Assembly: GCF_010384365.1 (NCBI RefSeq)
Contig: NZ_CP048397.1
Coordinates: 1,860,001 to 1,924,000, forward strand
Source of the DNA: Streptomyces sp. S4.7
Lineage (GTDB): Bacteria; Actinomycetota; Actinomycetes; Streptomycetales; Streptomycetaceae
Direction of reading: 5' to 3'
DNA: 64,000 nucleotides
The notes beneath the pieces were generated by a model that worked only from the letters and a program-made list of their open reading frames with translations, was not told the DNA's origin and made no database searches. A program made the translations under genes and the position numbers. Shown here one piece after another: positions 36,119-45,223 of the stretch (position 1 is its first letter; each line of letters starts with the position of its first letter).

Positions 36119-37002
36119 CACGTCCCGTGACGGCCGGCATGAACAACACGGTGGGGAGCGTCGGCGCCGCCTGGTGGGGTGCGCACGAGGCGTCGCTCAG
36201 GGACGCGCCCCTGTGGCTGGTCAGCGCGTGGGAATGGCAGCCCTACTCGCGGGCGTCGCTCGGCTCCAACGAGATGGCCGAGCAGTGGTCCCGCCGGGTC
36301 CCGGTGGAGACGGCAGCCGAGATCCACCGCTCCTACCCCCAACTCGACATCAGGACGCAGCGGTTGACCGGGCCGCCGCCGGAGATGCTGCGCCGCGCCG
36401 CCTCGGAGAGCCAACTGCTGGCCATCGGTGTCGGAGGGCTGGGCGGACGCACCGGATTCCTCGGAGGGTCGGTGGCCTCCGCCACCGTGTCGGTCACCGA
36501 GCGGCCCGTCGTGCTTGTCGGTTCCGGTCGTCGGGCGGTGGAGCGCGGCGAGCAGACACCGGGCAACGACAATCCCGGCCCGGTGGCCGTCGGCCCGGTG
36601 GTGGTCGGCGTCGATCTCGGCCGTCCGAACGAGGAGGCGCTCACGTTCGCCTTCGAAGCGGCGTCACTTCGCTCGGCACGGCTCGATGTGATTCACGGCC
36701 GGCACCGTCCCCCGGCGCGGGACGAAGAGATGCTTCAGAACGCTCTGGCGCCGTGGTTCGAGCGCTACCCGGACGTCGCCGTCCGGGAGCACTCCGCGAA
36801 CGGCAGACCCGCCCGGGAGTTGGCGGACGCCGGTACCGGGGCGGCACTCGTGGTGCTCGGCCTCGGGGCACGCCATCACCGGCGGGGCGTCATCCGTATC
36901 GGACACCTGAACCACGCAGTCCTGCACCGCTGTTGCGCTCCGGTGGCCGTGGTCCCACAGCGACAGGAGCCGGGGCCCATGTTCCCGGCGTCGCCTCGAT
37001 GA
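36115..37002 (+). CDS. Divergent tandem universal stress protein
   Basis: 295 aa, two Usp-like domains (about 1-140 and 160-295). The first lacks the normal opening G-V-D-G-S (here VTAGMNNTVGSVG) and contains Trp-rich WWGAHEASLRDAPLWLVSAWEW. It still keeps the G-x2-G-x9-G-S loop (GVGGLGGRTGFLGGS). The second opens VVVGVDLGRPN but its loop is degenerate (GLGARHHRRGVIRIG). The start overlaps the preceding Usp stop by four bases. Last gene of the island on this strand. Function inferred only from family. Confidence 0.85.
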   Translation: MTRPVTAGMNNTVGSVGAAWWGAHEASLRDAPLWLVSAWEWQPYSRASLGSNEMAEQWSRRVPVETAAEIHRSYPQLDIRTQRLTGPPPEMLRRAASESQLLAIGVGGLGGRTGFLGGSVASATVSVTERPVVLVGSGRRAVERGEQTPGNDNPGPVAVGPVVVGVDLGRPNEEALTFAFEAASLRSARLDVIHGRHRPPARDEEMLQNALAPWFERYPDVAVREHSANGRPARELADAGTGAALVVLGLGARHHRRGVIRIGHLNHAVLHRCCAPVAVVPQRQEPGPMFPASPR

Positions 37003-37200
37003 GGCGGAAGACGTCGTGTCGTGAGCGACGACCTCGTCGTAACCCGCTGTGACGAACGTCGTGTCCGTCCCGCCCGGCGCGAGCGCCGGCAGCGATCTGG
37101 TCTCCGTGGTCATCCGCGGACCCCGCCCGCACATGAGCCGGCGCCGGCGGACCGGCCGGGAGATCGCATGCCGTCACTGCGGCGGCCCCTCCCCCACCCG

Positions 37201-38613
37201 CTATTCGCGGTTGGCGAGCGCTTCGGCCGGTGCCGTGCGCAGTGCCCGGCGGGTGGGGAGTTCGATCGTGAGGAAGGAGATGGTCACGATCGTGAGCGCG
37301 ACTGCCGGGAGCAGCCAGACCGGTCCCGCCGGCCAGGGGCGGCCGAGGAAGCCGACGCCGAGCAGCGCGAGTGGGATCACGGAGACCGCGAGTCCGGCGG
37401 TGAGTGCGGCGGCCGCGATCAGGGCCGCTTCGCGGCGCATCATGGCGCGAATCTGGCGCGGGGTCGTGCCGTTGAGCCGCAGAGTGGCGATCTCGGTACG
37501 GCGCTGGGCGGTGGTGGCGGTGAGTCTGTTGGCGATGCTCAGGAGGAGGTAGCCGAGGAGGACGACGATGGTGGCGAGGTTGATCCAGACCTCGGGCGGA
37601 GCGTCGTCGAGGCCGGCGCCGGTGGTGTCGGCGGGCGAGAGAGCCAGGCCGGGGCGGGCCGAGACGAGGGCGGCGAGGCGCTCGCGCGTCGCCCCGGCGG
37701 CATCGGAGGCGCCCGAGGCACCGGAGGGGGGCGAGGCGCCGGCGGTGTCGGTGCGGATGAGGATGCTCTGGTCGAGGCGCGTGGTGGTGTGTTCCATCGC
37801 GAGATCGCGCGAGAGGACGACCGGGCCGAAGCCGAGGTCTCGGCCGTAGACGGCGACGACCCGTGGGGTGACGTGCGTGCCGTCGCCGAGGATCAGCCGG
37901 ATCCGCTGCCCGACGGAGGCGCCGCGCGAGCGTGCCACGTCGCCGCCGACCGCGACCGTGTCGCCGGTGAGACGGGCCAGGCTGCCGGAGCGTACGTCCA
38001 GGTCGAGCACGTCCGGCGCGTCGGGGGTGAGGATCATCGCGGACGCCGACTCGACCACCCGGTCGCCCAGTTGCTCGTACGGCCACAGGACGGTGGTGCT
38101 CGTGACGGGAGCCGCCCCCCGTACGCCGGCGGTCTCCCGTACGGCGGCGAGCGTGCCCTCGGGCAGCCCGCCGAGGCCGGGCGCGGTCAGCCGTTCCCGG
38201 GCCAGGGTGCCGGCGCCCACGTCGTCGGTGGTGGCGGTCAGCACGGTGGTCTGGGCGAGGGTGTAGGTCAGGGTGAGGACGACGGCCATGGCGAGCGTGC
38301 TGACGACCCCGGCGATACGGATCGCGTAACCGCGGACGTTGGACATCGCCAGCCAGGTGGCGGGCGAGGCACCGGCCGGCAGCCGCCGGGAGAGCGTGTC
38401 ACTGACGCGCCGGATCAGGGCGGGGCCGGCCAGGGCGAGGCCGATCGCCGCGAGAATGCCGGCGATGGAGGTGGCGGTCGCTCCGAGCGCGGTCCGGGCG
38501 AGCAGCGGCACCACCGAGAGGGTCGTCGCGGTGACGACGAGCAGCAGACCGGCGCGGGTCCGCAGGCGGGAGGGGTGGCGCGGCTCGCTGCGCGACTCGG
38601 CGACCGCGCTCGA
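37201..38613 (-). pseudogene. FtsX-type ABC permease, N-terminal half missing
   Basis: An open frame with the second half of a large FtsX/MacB-like permease: two membrane helices near the start, an extracytoplasmic region (~190 residues), and a complete C-terminal FtsX domain with three helices and AQRRTEIATLRLNGTTPRQIRAMM. Full-length relatives have about 800 residues and an earlier FtsX domain; here the frame is closed by a TGA at 38614-38616, and the first usable start (GTG 38514) lies inside a membrane helix. No ATPase gene is adjacent. The simplest reading is a truncated relic at the right border of the stress island. Confidence 0.7.
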
Positions 38614-38767
38614 TCACCGCGCGGTGCGGGACACCACGCGGATGGGGCCCGGCGTCGAACTCCACCAGCCGCCCGTCCGCCGACCGCGCGGCTTCGAGCG
38701 CGAGGCGGTGCGCGGCGTCCCGGTCCAGGGCGCGCCAGCGGTCGAAAGTGAGGTCGGCGAGAGACAT
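38609..38767 (-). pseudogene. 5' fragment of another gene joined to the permease relic
   Basis: From the ATG at 38767 about 53 residues look like a genuine protein start (MSLADLTFDRWRALDRDAAH ... HRAVIERG), then the frame turns into unprotein-like Arg/Pro/Ala sequence exactly where the permease frame opens in another register. The start resembles streptomycete proteins often labelled formylglycine-generating-enzyme-like (memory, low certainty). A deletion that fused two genes is the likely cause. Confidence 0.4.
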
Positions 38768-39008
38768 GACGGAAATTGTGGCACCTGCCTCTGACATGGC
38801 CGGGGAGTTGAGGGCGCGCGGCCCGCCCCGGGCGCCTGATGCGCCAGGTCAGTGGCCGGTTGTCGGTGGCCGGTGTCACCATGAGTCACATGGAGAAACT
38901 GGGGCGGGAGCGTTGTGTGGAGCGGTCGGGCGTGCGGGCATCGCCCGGCGGCGGGCGGTCGGAGCCGATCCGTGCCGTGGGGCACCGGGGGTCACGGCGG
39001 ACCGGACG

Positions 39009-39584
39009 ATGAGCGGCGTCGAGGCGGAAGTCATCCGGACGGAGCGGCTGGTGCTGGTGCCGCAGCGGGTGGAGCACGCGCGGGAGATGGCGGATGTGCT
39101 GTCCGACCCGGCGCTGCACACCTACATCGGGGGTGCGCCCGCGACCGCCGACGAGTTGCGCTCGCGCTACGCGCGCATGGCGGCCGGACCTGCCGATCCG
39201 GCCGAGTCCTGGTGCAACTGGGTCATCCGGCTCCGGGAGGGCGAAGAGGACGGGGAAGGCGAAGAGGGCCCGGGACAGGGGCCGTTGACGGGAACGGTCC
39301 AGGCGACGATCAGCCCGGCGGTTCCCGGGGAGAGCGGGCCCGGCTCGTGGCTCGTCGCGGAGATCGCCTGGGTGGTGGGGAGCGCCTTCCAGGGGCGGGG
39401 CATCGCGAGCGAGGCGGCGCGCGGGCTGGTCGGCTGGCTCGTCCGGCGCCCGGTGCGCGACATCGCCGCCCATGTCCACCCCGAGCACGCGGCGTCGAGG
39501 GCCGTCGCCCGCGCCGCGGGTCTGGAGCCCACCGACGAGTGGCACGACGGCGAGGTGCGGTGGGTCAGACGAGGAGCCAGGTGA
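39009..39584 (+). CDS. GNAT-family acetyltransferase (RimJ/RimL-like)
   Basis: 191 aa. Opens IRTERLVLVPQRVEHAREM, typical of the RimJ/RimL subgroup. The acetyl-CoA loop is in VVGSAFQGRGIASEAARGLV, followed by HPEHAASRAVARAAGLEPT. An acidic Glu/Gly insert (about 78-90) interrupts the second strand. ATG 39009 is chosen because the fold begins there; the frame is open 87 codons upstream. Substrate unknown. Its 3' end overlaps the convergent transporter gene by 20 nt. Confidence 0.87.
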   Translation: MSGVEAEVIRTERLVLVPQRVEHAREMADVLSDPALHTYIGGAPATADELRSRYARMAAGPADPAESWCNWVIRLREGEEDGEGEEGPGQGPLTGTVQATISPAVPGESGPGSWLVAEIAWVVGSAFQGRGIASEAARGLVGWLVRRPVRDIAAHVHPEHAASRAVARAAGLEPTDEWHDGEVRWVRRGAR

Positions 39585-40488
39585 TCACTGTCAGGGACAG
39601 CATCGAGCAGAGCGTGGACAGGATGACGGTGTCCCTGGCGAGGTCGGTGTTCAGCCGGTACTCGGAAGCGAAGATGAAGGCGTTCTGCGCCGTCGGCAGT
39701 CCCGCGCAGATCACGACGGCGAACAGGGTGTGGCCGCTCAGTCCGAACAGCCAGTGGCCGACGGCGTAGGCGAGCAGCGGCTGGGCCACGATCTTGAGGG
39801 CGACCAGCAGGGCACGTTCGGCGCGTGCGGAGGAGTCCGCGCGCACCCGGGTGTTGAGGGACATGCCGAGCGCGAAGAGGGCGGCCGGGACGGCGGCGTC
39901 GCCGAGCAGTTCGAGCGGTGCGGTCACCTCGGCGGGCAGGGGCCGGCCGAGGGCCGACACGGCCACTCCGGCGAGGGAGGCCGCGATGATCGGGTTCCGG
40001 AAGGGCAGTTGGAGCATCCGGGCGACACGTCCGCCGGTCTCGCGCCGTACGTCCAGATCGAGGAGAACGAGCACCACCGGCGCGATGAAGAGCATCTGGA
40101 AGAGGGCCACGGTGATGACGAAGGAGGTGTCGCCCAGGACGTGTACGGCCACCGGGATACCGAGGTTGGCTGAGTTGACGTAACCGGCCGCCATCGCGCC
40201 GATGGCCTGTTCGGCCTGGCCGCGCCGGAACATCCAGCGGCTGACCAGGAGTCCGGCGGCGAAAACGACGATCAGGCTGATGGCGAAGACGAGGACGCCG
40301 ACGTTCAGCAGGGCGGTCACGTCGGCTCCGGCCATCGCCAGGAACAGCAGTGCCGGCATGGCGAAGGTGAAGGCGAAGCGGCCGAGGACGTGCTGGGCCT
40401 GGTCCCCGAGGACGTCGTGGCGCGCGGCCAGCCATCCGAGGCCGGTGATCACCCAGATGGGCAGGAAGCCGAAGAGGACGGCGTTCAT
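39565..40488 (-). CDS. AEC-family transporter (auxin-efflux-carrier-like)
   Basis: 307 aa, about ten predicted membrane helices spread over the whole chain, as in the Mem_trans family. Typical segments: FTFAMPALLFLAMAG, YVNSANLGIPVAVHVLG with the NSANLGIP bend, and GLPTAQNAFIFASEY. Bacterial members export or import small organic anions such as malate; the substrate here is unknown. Start ATG 40488. Overlaps the GNAT gene end-to-end. Confidence 0.92.
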   Translation of the reverse strand: MNAVLFGFLPIWVITGLGWLAARHDVLGDQAQHVLGRFAFTFAMPALLFLAMAGADVTALLNVGVLVFAISLIVVFAAGLLVSRWMFRRGQAEQAIGAMAAGYVNSANLGIPVAVHVLGDTSFVITVALFQMLFIAPVVLVLLDLDVRRETGGRVARMLQLPFRNPIIAASLAGVAVSALGRPLPAEVTAPLELLGDAAVPAALFALGMSLNTRVRADSSARAERALLVALKIVAQPLLAYAVGHWLFGLSGHTLFAVVICAGLPTAQNAFIFASEYRLNTDLARDTVILSTLCSMLSLTVITWLLV

Positions 40489-40745
40489 CGCGTCCGCGCA
40501 CGGGTCGGCGGTCGCGGCGGCTCTGTCGCGGGCGACCGGCGTGTGTGCACGTGTATGTGTATGTGCCCGGCTTCGGAGGAGGTCACCGGCCTCAGCATGC
40601 CGGACACGTCGGCCGAGCGGGCACCCGCCCCCGCCGGCCCGCCCCCGGACACACGGAACCCCGGTACCGGACAGGTGCCTCCACCGGTCCCGTACCGGGG
40701 CTTCGCTATCTCACCGCCCCCCGCCCGTCGGCGCGGTCGGCCCCT

Positions 40746-41033
40746 TCAGCGCCCGTAGCGGATCAGGGCACGCACCATGCGGCACGTCGTGTCCGACGGC
40801 GGATGGATGCCCGTCAGCGACGCCGTCGCACGGATCTTCCGGTTGGTCGCGTTCGCCGGGTGGTACACCCCCGAGTCGAGCAGGGCGATGGCGAGGCGCA
40901 TGGCCTTGAGGCGGCGGTTGTGGGTCTCGTACCACTCACGGGGCTGTCCCGCGGGCAGTGGCTTGCGCTGCACGGTCCTGGCGGCTGGCTGTGTGATGTC
41001 GAAGAGCTTCGTCGTGATTGTGGCAACGGCCAT
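40746..41033 (-). CDS. Small basic protein, function unknown
   Basis: 95 aa, basic, no membrane segment. A helical C-terminal half reads RRLKAMRLAIALLDSGVYHP and TNRKIRATASLTGIHPPSDTT. GGGAGG lies ~7 nt before the ATG at 41033, supporting a real gene. The style recalls small accessory proteins of actinomycete integrative elements, but no integrase, Rep or Tra gene is nearby. Do not assign a function. Confidence 0.6.
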   Translation of the reverse strand: MAVATITTKLFDITQPAARTVQRKPLPAGQPREWYETHNRRLKAMRLAIALLDSGVYHPANATNRKIRATASLTGIHPPSDTTCRMVRALIRYGR

Positions 41034-41329
41034 CGGCGACCTCCCGGCACGGTGGTGGAACCCTCACGAACACTCACAATTCTACCTCCCCCCACTGACA
41101 ATCGCCCCTGGCCAGACGGTGTTTGAGGAAGACTCGGCCGCAGTCGCCCGCGATGTCCCGCAGGGGAGGTACGGAGCCGGAGGGCGAACTGGTCCCGGTG
41201 TCTGGGAAGTCGCTGTCGGGACGCTTGAGCGGAAGCGAACAGGTCCGTGAGCCGGGCAAGTTCCTGATCCGCAACGCCCGGATCGAACGCGTGGGCTGAG
41301 ATCGGTCCGCGGACATCGGCCCACGGACG
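41034..41329. other. Unassigned ~300-base region beside the small basic gene
   Basis: No convincing gene. On the plus strand a 48-codon frame (41153-41299) ends in the protein-like KFLIRNARIERVG just before a TGA. On the minus strand an 80-codon frame (41074-41316) ends RVFLKHRLARGDCQWG. Either may be a gene remnant. AT-richer DNA at about 41067-41100 probably holds the small gene's promoter. Confidence 0.35.
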
Positions 41330-42292
41330 TCAGCCGGTGGTCCCGCGACCGATCAGCCCCTCCGCCTCCGCGAGGATCTCCGTCAGGCGCAGGCCGAACC
41401 GCACGTCGCACGCGTGCGGTCGGCCCGTGCGCGCCGCCGTGAGCAGCGCGTCGATCGCCGTACCGAAGATGTCCGCCGGGTCGCCCCAGCCCTCGGGGAG
41501 TACCGCCGTCCCGTGCTCGCCCCGCAGTTCGAGCCCGGCGCCCGCACCCTTCTCCGGGGCGCTCAGACTCAGCACGGCCGAACTCGTCACGCCCGACGTG
41601 TGCGTGAGCACGAGATGCGTGAGGTCGGGCTCGGCCCGTACGGCCGTCACACCCGTCACGTCGCCCAGGATCGGCAGCAGCGCGGAGAGCGCGTGCGGGC
41701 CCACGTCCCACAGGCCGCCCTTCTCCCGGCGCCAGGGCGAGTCGGCGTACGGGCTCTTGTCGCCCGCCCCGTACAGCGCGCCGAGCCAGTGGGCGCGTGC
41801 CGTGAACCAGCCGCCCACCCCGGCCTGTTCCTCGACCCACTCCGCGCTCCCGGGGGCGAAGCGGAGCGTGCAGAAGACGAGTGAGGCGACACCGGCCCGT
41901 TCGGCGGCGTCCGCGACGGCGCGCGCGCCGGGCACGGTCGTCGCGACCGGCTTGTCCATGAGGAGGTGGCAGCCGGCCGCCGCCGCGCGGGCGGCGAGCG
42001 GGGCCTGGACGTCGGGCGGCAGGGCGAAGGCGACCGCGTCGCTCACGGCGAGCAGCGCGTCGAGCCCTTCCGGACCGCCCGCGCCACCCGCGCCGCCTTC
42101 ACCGTCACCGTCGCTCTCACCACCGCCGGCGTACGCCTTGGTGCCGTGGGCGGCGGCGAGCGCGGCGGCGGCTTCCGGGCGCCGCCCCCAGACGCCGCTG
42201 AACACGACGTCCGGATGCGCCGCGATGGCGGGGGCGTGCGTGCGCTCGGCCCAGGGGCCGGTGCCGAGGAGTGCGATGCGTAGCTGGCTCAT
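41330..42292 (-). CDS. Gfo/Idh/MocA-family oxidoreductase
   Basis: 320 aa NAD(P)-dependent oxidoreductase. N-terminal Rossmann motif LLGTGPWAERTHAPAI. The conserved MDKPVATT (the family E/D-K-P with the catalytic Lys) is mid-domain. GGLWDVGPHALSALLPILG marks the C-terminal substrate domain. A Gly/Asp/Glu-rich loop (about 56-72) is an insertion. Substrate, probably a sugar or polyol, is unknown. ATG at 42292 gives MSQLRIALLG. Divergent from the vWA gene. Confidence 0.9.
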   Translation of the reverse strand: MSQLRIALLGTGPWAERTHAPAIAAHPDVVFSGVWGRRPEAAAALAAAHGTKAYAGGGESDGDGEGGAGGAGGPEGLDALLAVSDAVAFALPPDVQAPLAARAAAAGCHLLMDKPVATTVPGARAVADAAERAGVASLVFCTLRFAPGSAEWVEEQAGVGGWFTARAHWLGALYGAGDKSPYADSPWRREKGGLWDVGPHALSALLPILGDVTGVTAVRAEPDLTHLVLTHTSGVTSSAVLSLSAPEKGAGAGLELRGEHGTAVLPEGWGDPADIFGTAIDALLTAARTGRPHACDVRFGLRLTEILAEAEGLIGRGTTG

Positions 42293-42529
42293 ACGGATCA
42301 GTGTGCCGTCCGCACCCGCCCCGGCCCAGGGCGGACCGGGAATTGGGTGGCGCCGTACCGGACCCCCGGTGCTACGTTTCGAGGGCCGGCCGCGGGCCTC
42401 CGGTGCGACTTCCGGGACTTGCCTCTGAAGCAATAATTTCGCTGATCGCGCCCCCATGCCCCGGCCGGCTTCGCCATGCGCGGAGCCGTGACGCGCGAAC
42501 GCACGGGGATACGGGGAGATGAGGACATC

Positions 42530-44017
42530 ATGACGGAGGAGACCGGCTCCGACCTGATCGCGGCCGAGGACGTACTGCTCTTCGTCAACGCCGCCGTCAC
42601 GTCTACCGGTCAGCGCGAGTTCCGCTCCGACACCCACCGGCAGCGGCTCTCGCTCGACTTCCTCCACGAGTACGTACGGGTCAACTACCGCACCGTGTAC
42701 GCCGCTTCGCTCGCGCTCGACATCAACGACCACAACGCGGCGCGCATCGTGGAGCAGTTGCTGCGCACGGCGGGCGAGGCCGGGGAGATGGGCCCGGACC
42801 AGAAGCGGACGGAGGGCAGGCTGATCGCCGCCCGGCTGGCGCTGCTGCCGCCGCAGCGCGTCTACCGTCTCTTCCGCGCGCTCCGCGAGGCGAAGGTCTC
42901 CAACCGCCGCACCCGCGCGATCCTGCGCGACTGGCTGGCGGCCCGCCCGGACCTGGGGCTCGACGCGGTGAAGTACCGCGCCGGGCTGAAGACCGCGGCG
43001 CGCCACTTCCATCTGCCGCTGACGACGGCCACGGGCGCGGGCCCGGCGGCCGGGGAGCTGGGCGACTTCCTCTTCGCGCCGGGCGTGCGCCGGAGATACG
43101 AGCACGGGCTTCTCGACGCGCACCGCCGAGCGCGCTACGAGCAGGCCGCGCTCTACGAGCTGCCGTTCACCGTCGCCGAGGGCTTCGCGGCCAAGCACGG
43201 CGTGAAGCGCTCGGCGTTCGTGGAGCGGATCGCGCCCCGGATGACCCGGCAGGAACGGCTGCGCACACAGCGCGAGTCGGGCGCGGACGAGAAGGGTGCG
43301 GCGGTGCGGACGAACCTCGCCGTCATGCCGCTGACCAGGCTCGCGCTCTACGCCCTGTCGCTGCCGGTGGACGAGCGGATACGGCGGCGCGCGGAGCTGA
43401 CGGGCGCGCTGCGCGAGGCCGCGCGCCGGGCGGCGGCGGCGCACGCCGGGACATGGGGGCGCGTCGCCGCCGTACTGGACGACAGCTACTCCTCGTCCGG
43501 TTCGGGCGAGAAGCGCCGCCGCCCGCTCGGTGTCGCGCTCGGCGGGCACTTCCTGCTGGAGGCGCTGGCGGCGCCGGGGTCGTACGGCGCGTGGTGGACC
43601 TCGGGCCGTACGGACCCGCTGCTGGTGCGCCCCCACGGCCCGACGCCGCTCGGTACGCGCGTCGTCGACGCGCTGGAGTACGCCCCCGACCGGCTGGTCA
43701 TCGTCTCCGACGGCTGGGACAACGCCCCTCCGGGACTGGCGGGCGAGGTCCTGCGGGTGTGGCGTACGCGCCTGGACTCCGAGCGGCGTACGACGGTCGT
43801 CCATCTGAATCCGGTGTACGACGCGGACGACTTCGACGTGCGCCGGCTGGCGGCGAGTGTGCCGACGGCGGGGATCCGGGACGCCGAGGACCTTCCGGCG
43901 CTGGCGGAGATCGCGCAGTTCGCCGAGGGCCGCACCGGACTGGCCGAGCTCCAGGCGTATCTGGACCGGCGGACCGAGAACTTCCTGCTCAGGTACGAGG
44001 GAGGCGGGGGACGGTGA
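42530..44017 (+). CDS. Helical-plus-vWA (TROVE/Ro60-like) protein
   Basis: 495 aa. An all-helical N-terminal two-thirds (about 5-320, with YRLFRALREAKVSNRRTRA and ALYELPFTVAEGFAAKHG) is followed by a von Willebrand A-type domain with the metal motif D-x-S-x-S in LDDSYSSSGSG and the strand VIVSDGWDNAP. This order equals that of Ro60/Rsr RNA-binding ring proteins, although overall similarity to classical TROVE proteins seems low. ATG 42530 has GGGGAGATGAGG upstream. The stop overlaps the GTG of the next gene (GTGA). A role in RNA quality control or a conflict system is inference. Confidence 0.72.
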   Translation: MTEETGSDLIAAEDVLLFVNAAVTSTGQREFRSDTHRQRLSLDFLHEYVRVNYRTVYAASLALDINDHNAARIVEQLLRTAGEAGEMGPDQKRTEGRLIAARLALLPPQRVYRLFRALREAKVSNRRTRAILRDWLAARPDLGLDAVKYRAGLKTAARHFHLPLTTATGAGPAAGELGDFLFAPGVRRRYEHGLLDAHRRARYEQAALYELPFTVAEGFAAKHGVKRSAFVERIAPRMTRQERLRTQRESGADEKGAAVRTNLAVMPLTRLALYALSLPVDERIRRRAELTGALREAARRAAAAHAGTWGRVAAVLDDSYSSSGSGEKRRRPLGVALGGHFLLEALAAPGSYGAWWTSGRTDPLLVRPHGPTPLGTRVVDALEYAPDRLVIVSDGWDNAPPGLAGEVLRVWRTRLDSERRTTVVHLNPVYDADDFDVRRLAASVPTAGIRDAEDLPALAEIAQFAEGRTGLAELQAYLDRRTENFLLRYEGGGGR

Positions 44018-45132
44018 CCGGGCTGGACTTCACCGGGCTGACCGTGTGCCCGGCGCAGGTGTGGGGCGGGGTGCGCCTCGTGCCGCTGGTGCGCGAGGAG
44101 CCGCTGCCGGGGCTGCGGTTGCACCGGGAGGTGTACGACCGGTTCGGCGAGGTCCTGGTGTCACCGGGCACGGGGTACGTGTCGTACATCCCGCACGGGC
44201 TGGTCGCCGACTGGTCCGGCGAACAATCGGCTTCCTACGGAACGCAGTTGGACACCGCGCGGCCCACGGGCACGGCGATCGTCCGGCATCACCGCATGGT
44301 CAAGCGGCGGCCTTCCAAGAAGAAGGGGCAGCCGGGCCGTGCCGTCACGCGCTGCCGGTTCCTGCCGCTGCATCTGGCCATGGAGGGCTATCTGGCGCTG
44401 CACTTCGGCGGCCCCACGATCGCCTGGACCCAGTGGTCGCAGGAGGCGTTGCGGCAGGGGCTGTCGCCCCGTTCCGAGGCGGCCTACCTCGGACTCGACG
44501 TGCCCGGACTCGCCGACGCGCTGCGGGTCTTCGAGATCCACCCGGGCCAGTGCGGGGTGCTCGTGTACGTCGCGGACGCGCTCGCCGCCGCCTTCGTGGT
44601 GCCGCACCCGGACGACTACCGCACCCTGCACCCGACGCTGCTCCAGGACATGTACGGGGAGCTGATCCACCAGTACGGCCACTTCGGCGCGCCCGTACCG
44701 GACTTCGAGGCACGACTCGGCGACGGGAGGCACATCGGGACACTCGCCGATCTGCGGGCCGCCACGCGTGCGCAGGAGCGCACGTGGCGCGAGTCGCACG
44801 ACACGGTCATGGCGCCTGAACTGCTGCGCGCCTCCTACTCGTTCGAGCGGGTCCGCCGCATGGCGTCGTTCGACATGTACCGCTTCCTGCCGCCGTTCCG
44901 CCTCGACTCCGGGGGGCAGCACATCGGTGAACTGATCACCGACCACAAGGGGCGCACGGCGTACCTGAAGACGTTCCGGCTGGCCCCGGCACAGATCAGA
45001 CGGGGTCATCTGCTGAACAGCCTGGCCGCCAACGACTGGCATCTGCGGCGGACGGCGGACCAACTGGGCACGACGCCCGAGGAGATCGTGCGCCGCATCC
45101 GCGCGGCGGGATTCGGCACGCTGCTGAAGTGA
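44014..45132 (+). CDS. Conserved partner of the vWA protein (ARPP-2-like, unverified)
   Basis: 372 aa, no membrane segments. Conserved-looking blocks: CPAQVWGGVRLVPLVREE, FLPLHLAMEGYLALHFGGP, FEIHPGQCGVLVYVADALA, and a C-terminal helix-turn-helix-like end (NDWHLRRTADQLGTTPEEI) reminiscent of Fis/HTH_8 tails. I recall this type being grouped as ARPP-2, a domain associated with ADP-ribosylglycohydrolase and rhodanese-phosphatase genes, but cannot verify it. GTG 44014 overlaps the vWA stop, so the two proteins are made together and probably form one system. Confidence 0.6.
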   Translation: MTGLDFTGLTVCPAQVWGGVRLVPLVREEPLPGLRLHREVYDRFGEVLVSPGTGYVSYIPHGLVADWSGEQSASYGTQLDTARPTGTAIVRHHRMVKRRPSKKKGQPGRAVTRCRFLPLHLAMEGYLALHFGGPTIAWTQWSQEALRQGLSPRSEAAYLGLDVPGLADALRVFEIHPGQCGVLVYVADALAAAFVVPHPDDYRTLHPTLLQDMYGELIHQYGHFGAPVPDFEARLGDGRHIGTLADLRAATRAQERTWRESHDTVMAPELLRASYSFERVRRMASFDMYRFLPPFRLDSGGQHIGELITDHKGRTAYLKTFRLAPAQIRRGHLLNSLAANDWHLRRTADQLGTTPEEIVRRIRAAGFGTLLK

Positions 45133-45223
45133 CCGCGCTGCCGGGAGCGGAAGCCGGCTGTCGGCCGCTGAGGCCGGCCGGGGCCGAAGTCGGTTGTCAG
45201 TGCCCTGTGCCAGAGTGACTCCC

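Noticed and set aside
37003..37200. Small gene between the last Usp gene and the permease relic
   Set aside because: Frames here have no ribosome site and poor composition; short GTCGT/GACGA repeats only.
40545..40570. GTGTATGTGTATG run as a microsatellite or mobile-element end
   Set aside because: Too short, no inverted partner and no target duplication.
42293..42529. Y RNA gene beside the Ro60-like protein
   Set aside because: No tRNA-like arm or GTTCGA motif seen; kept only as something to test.
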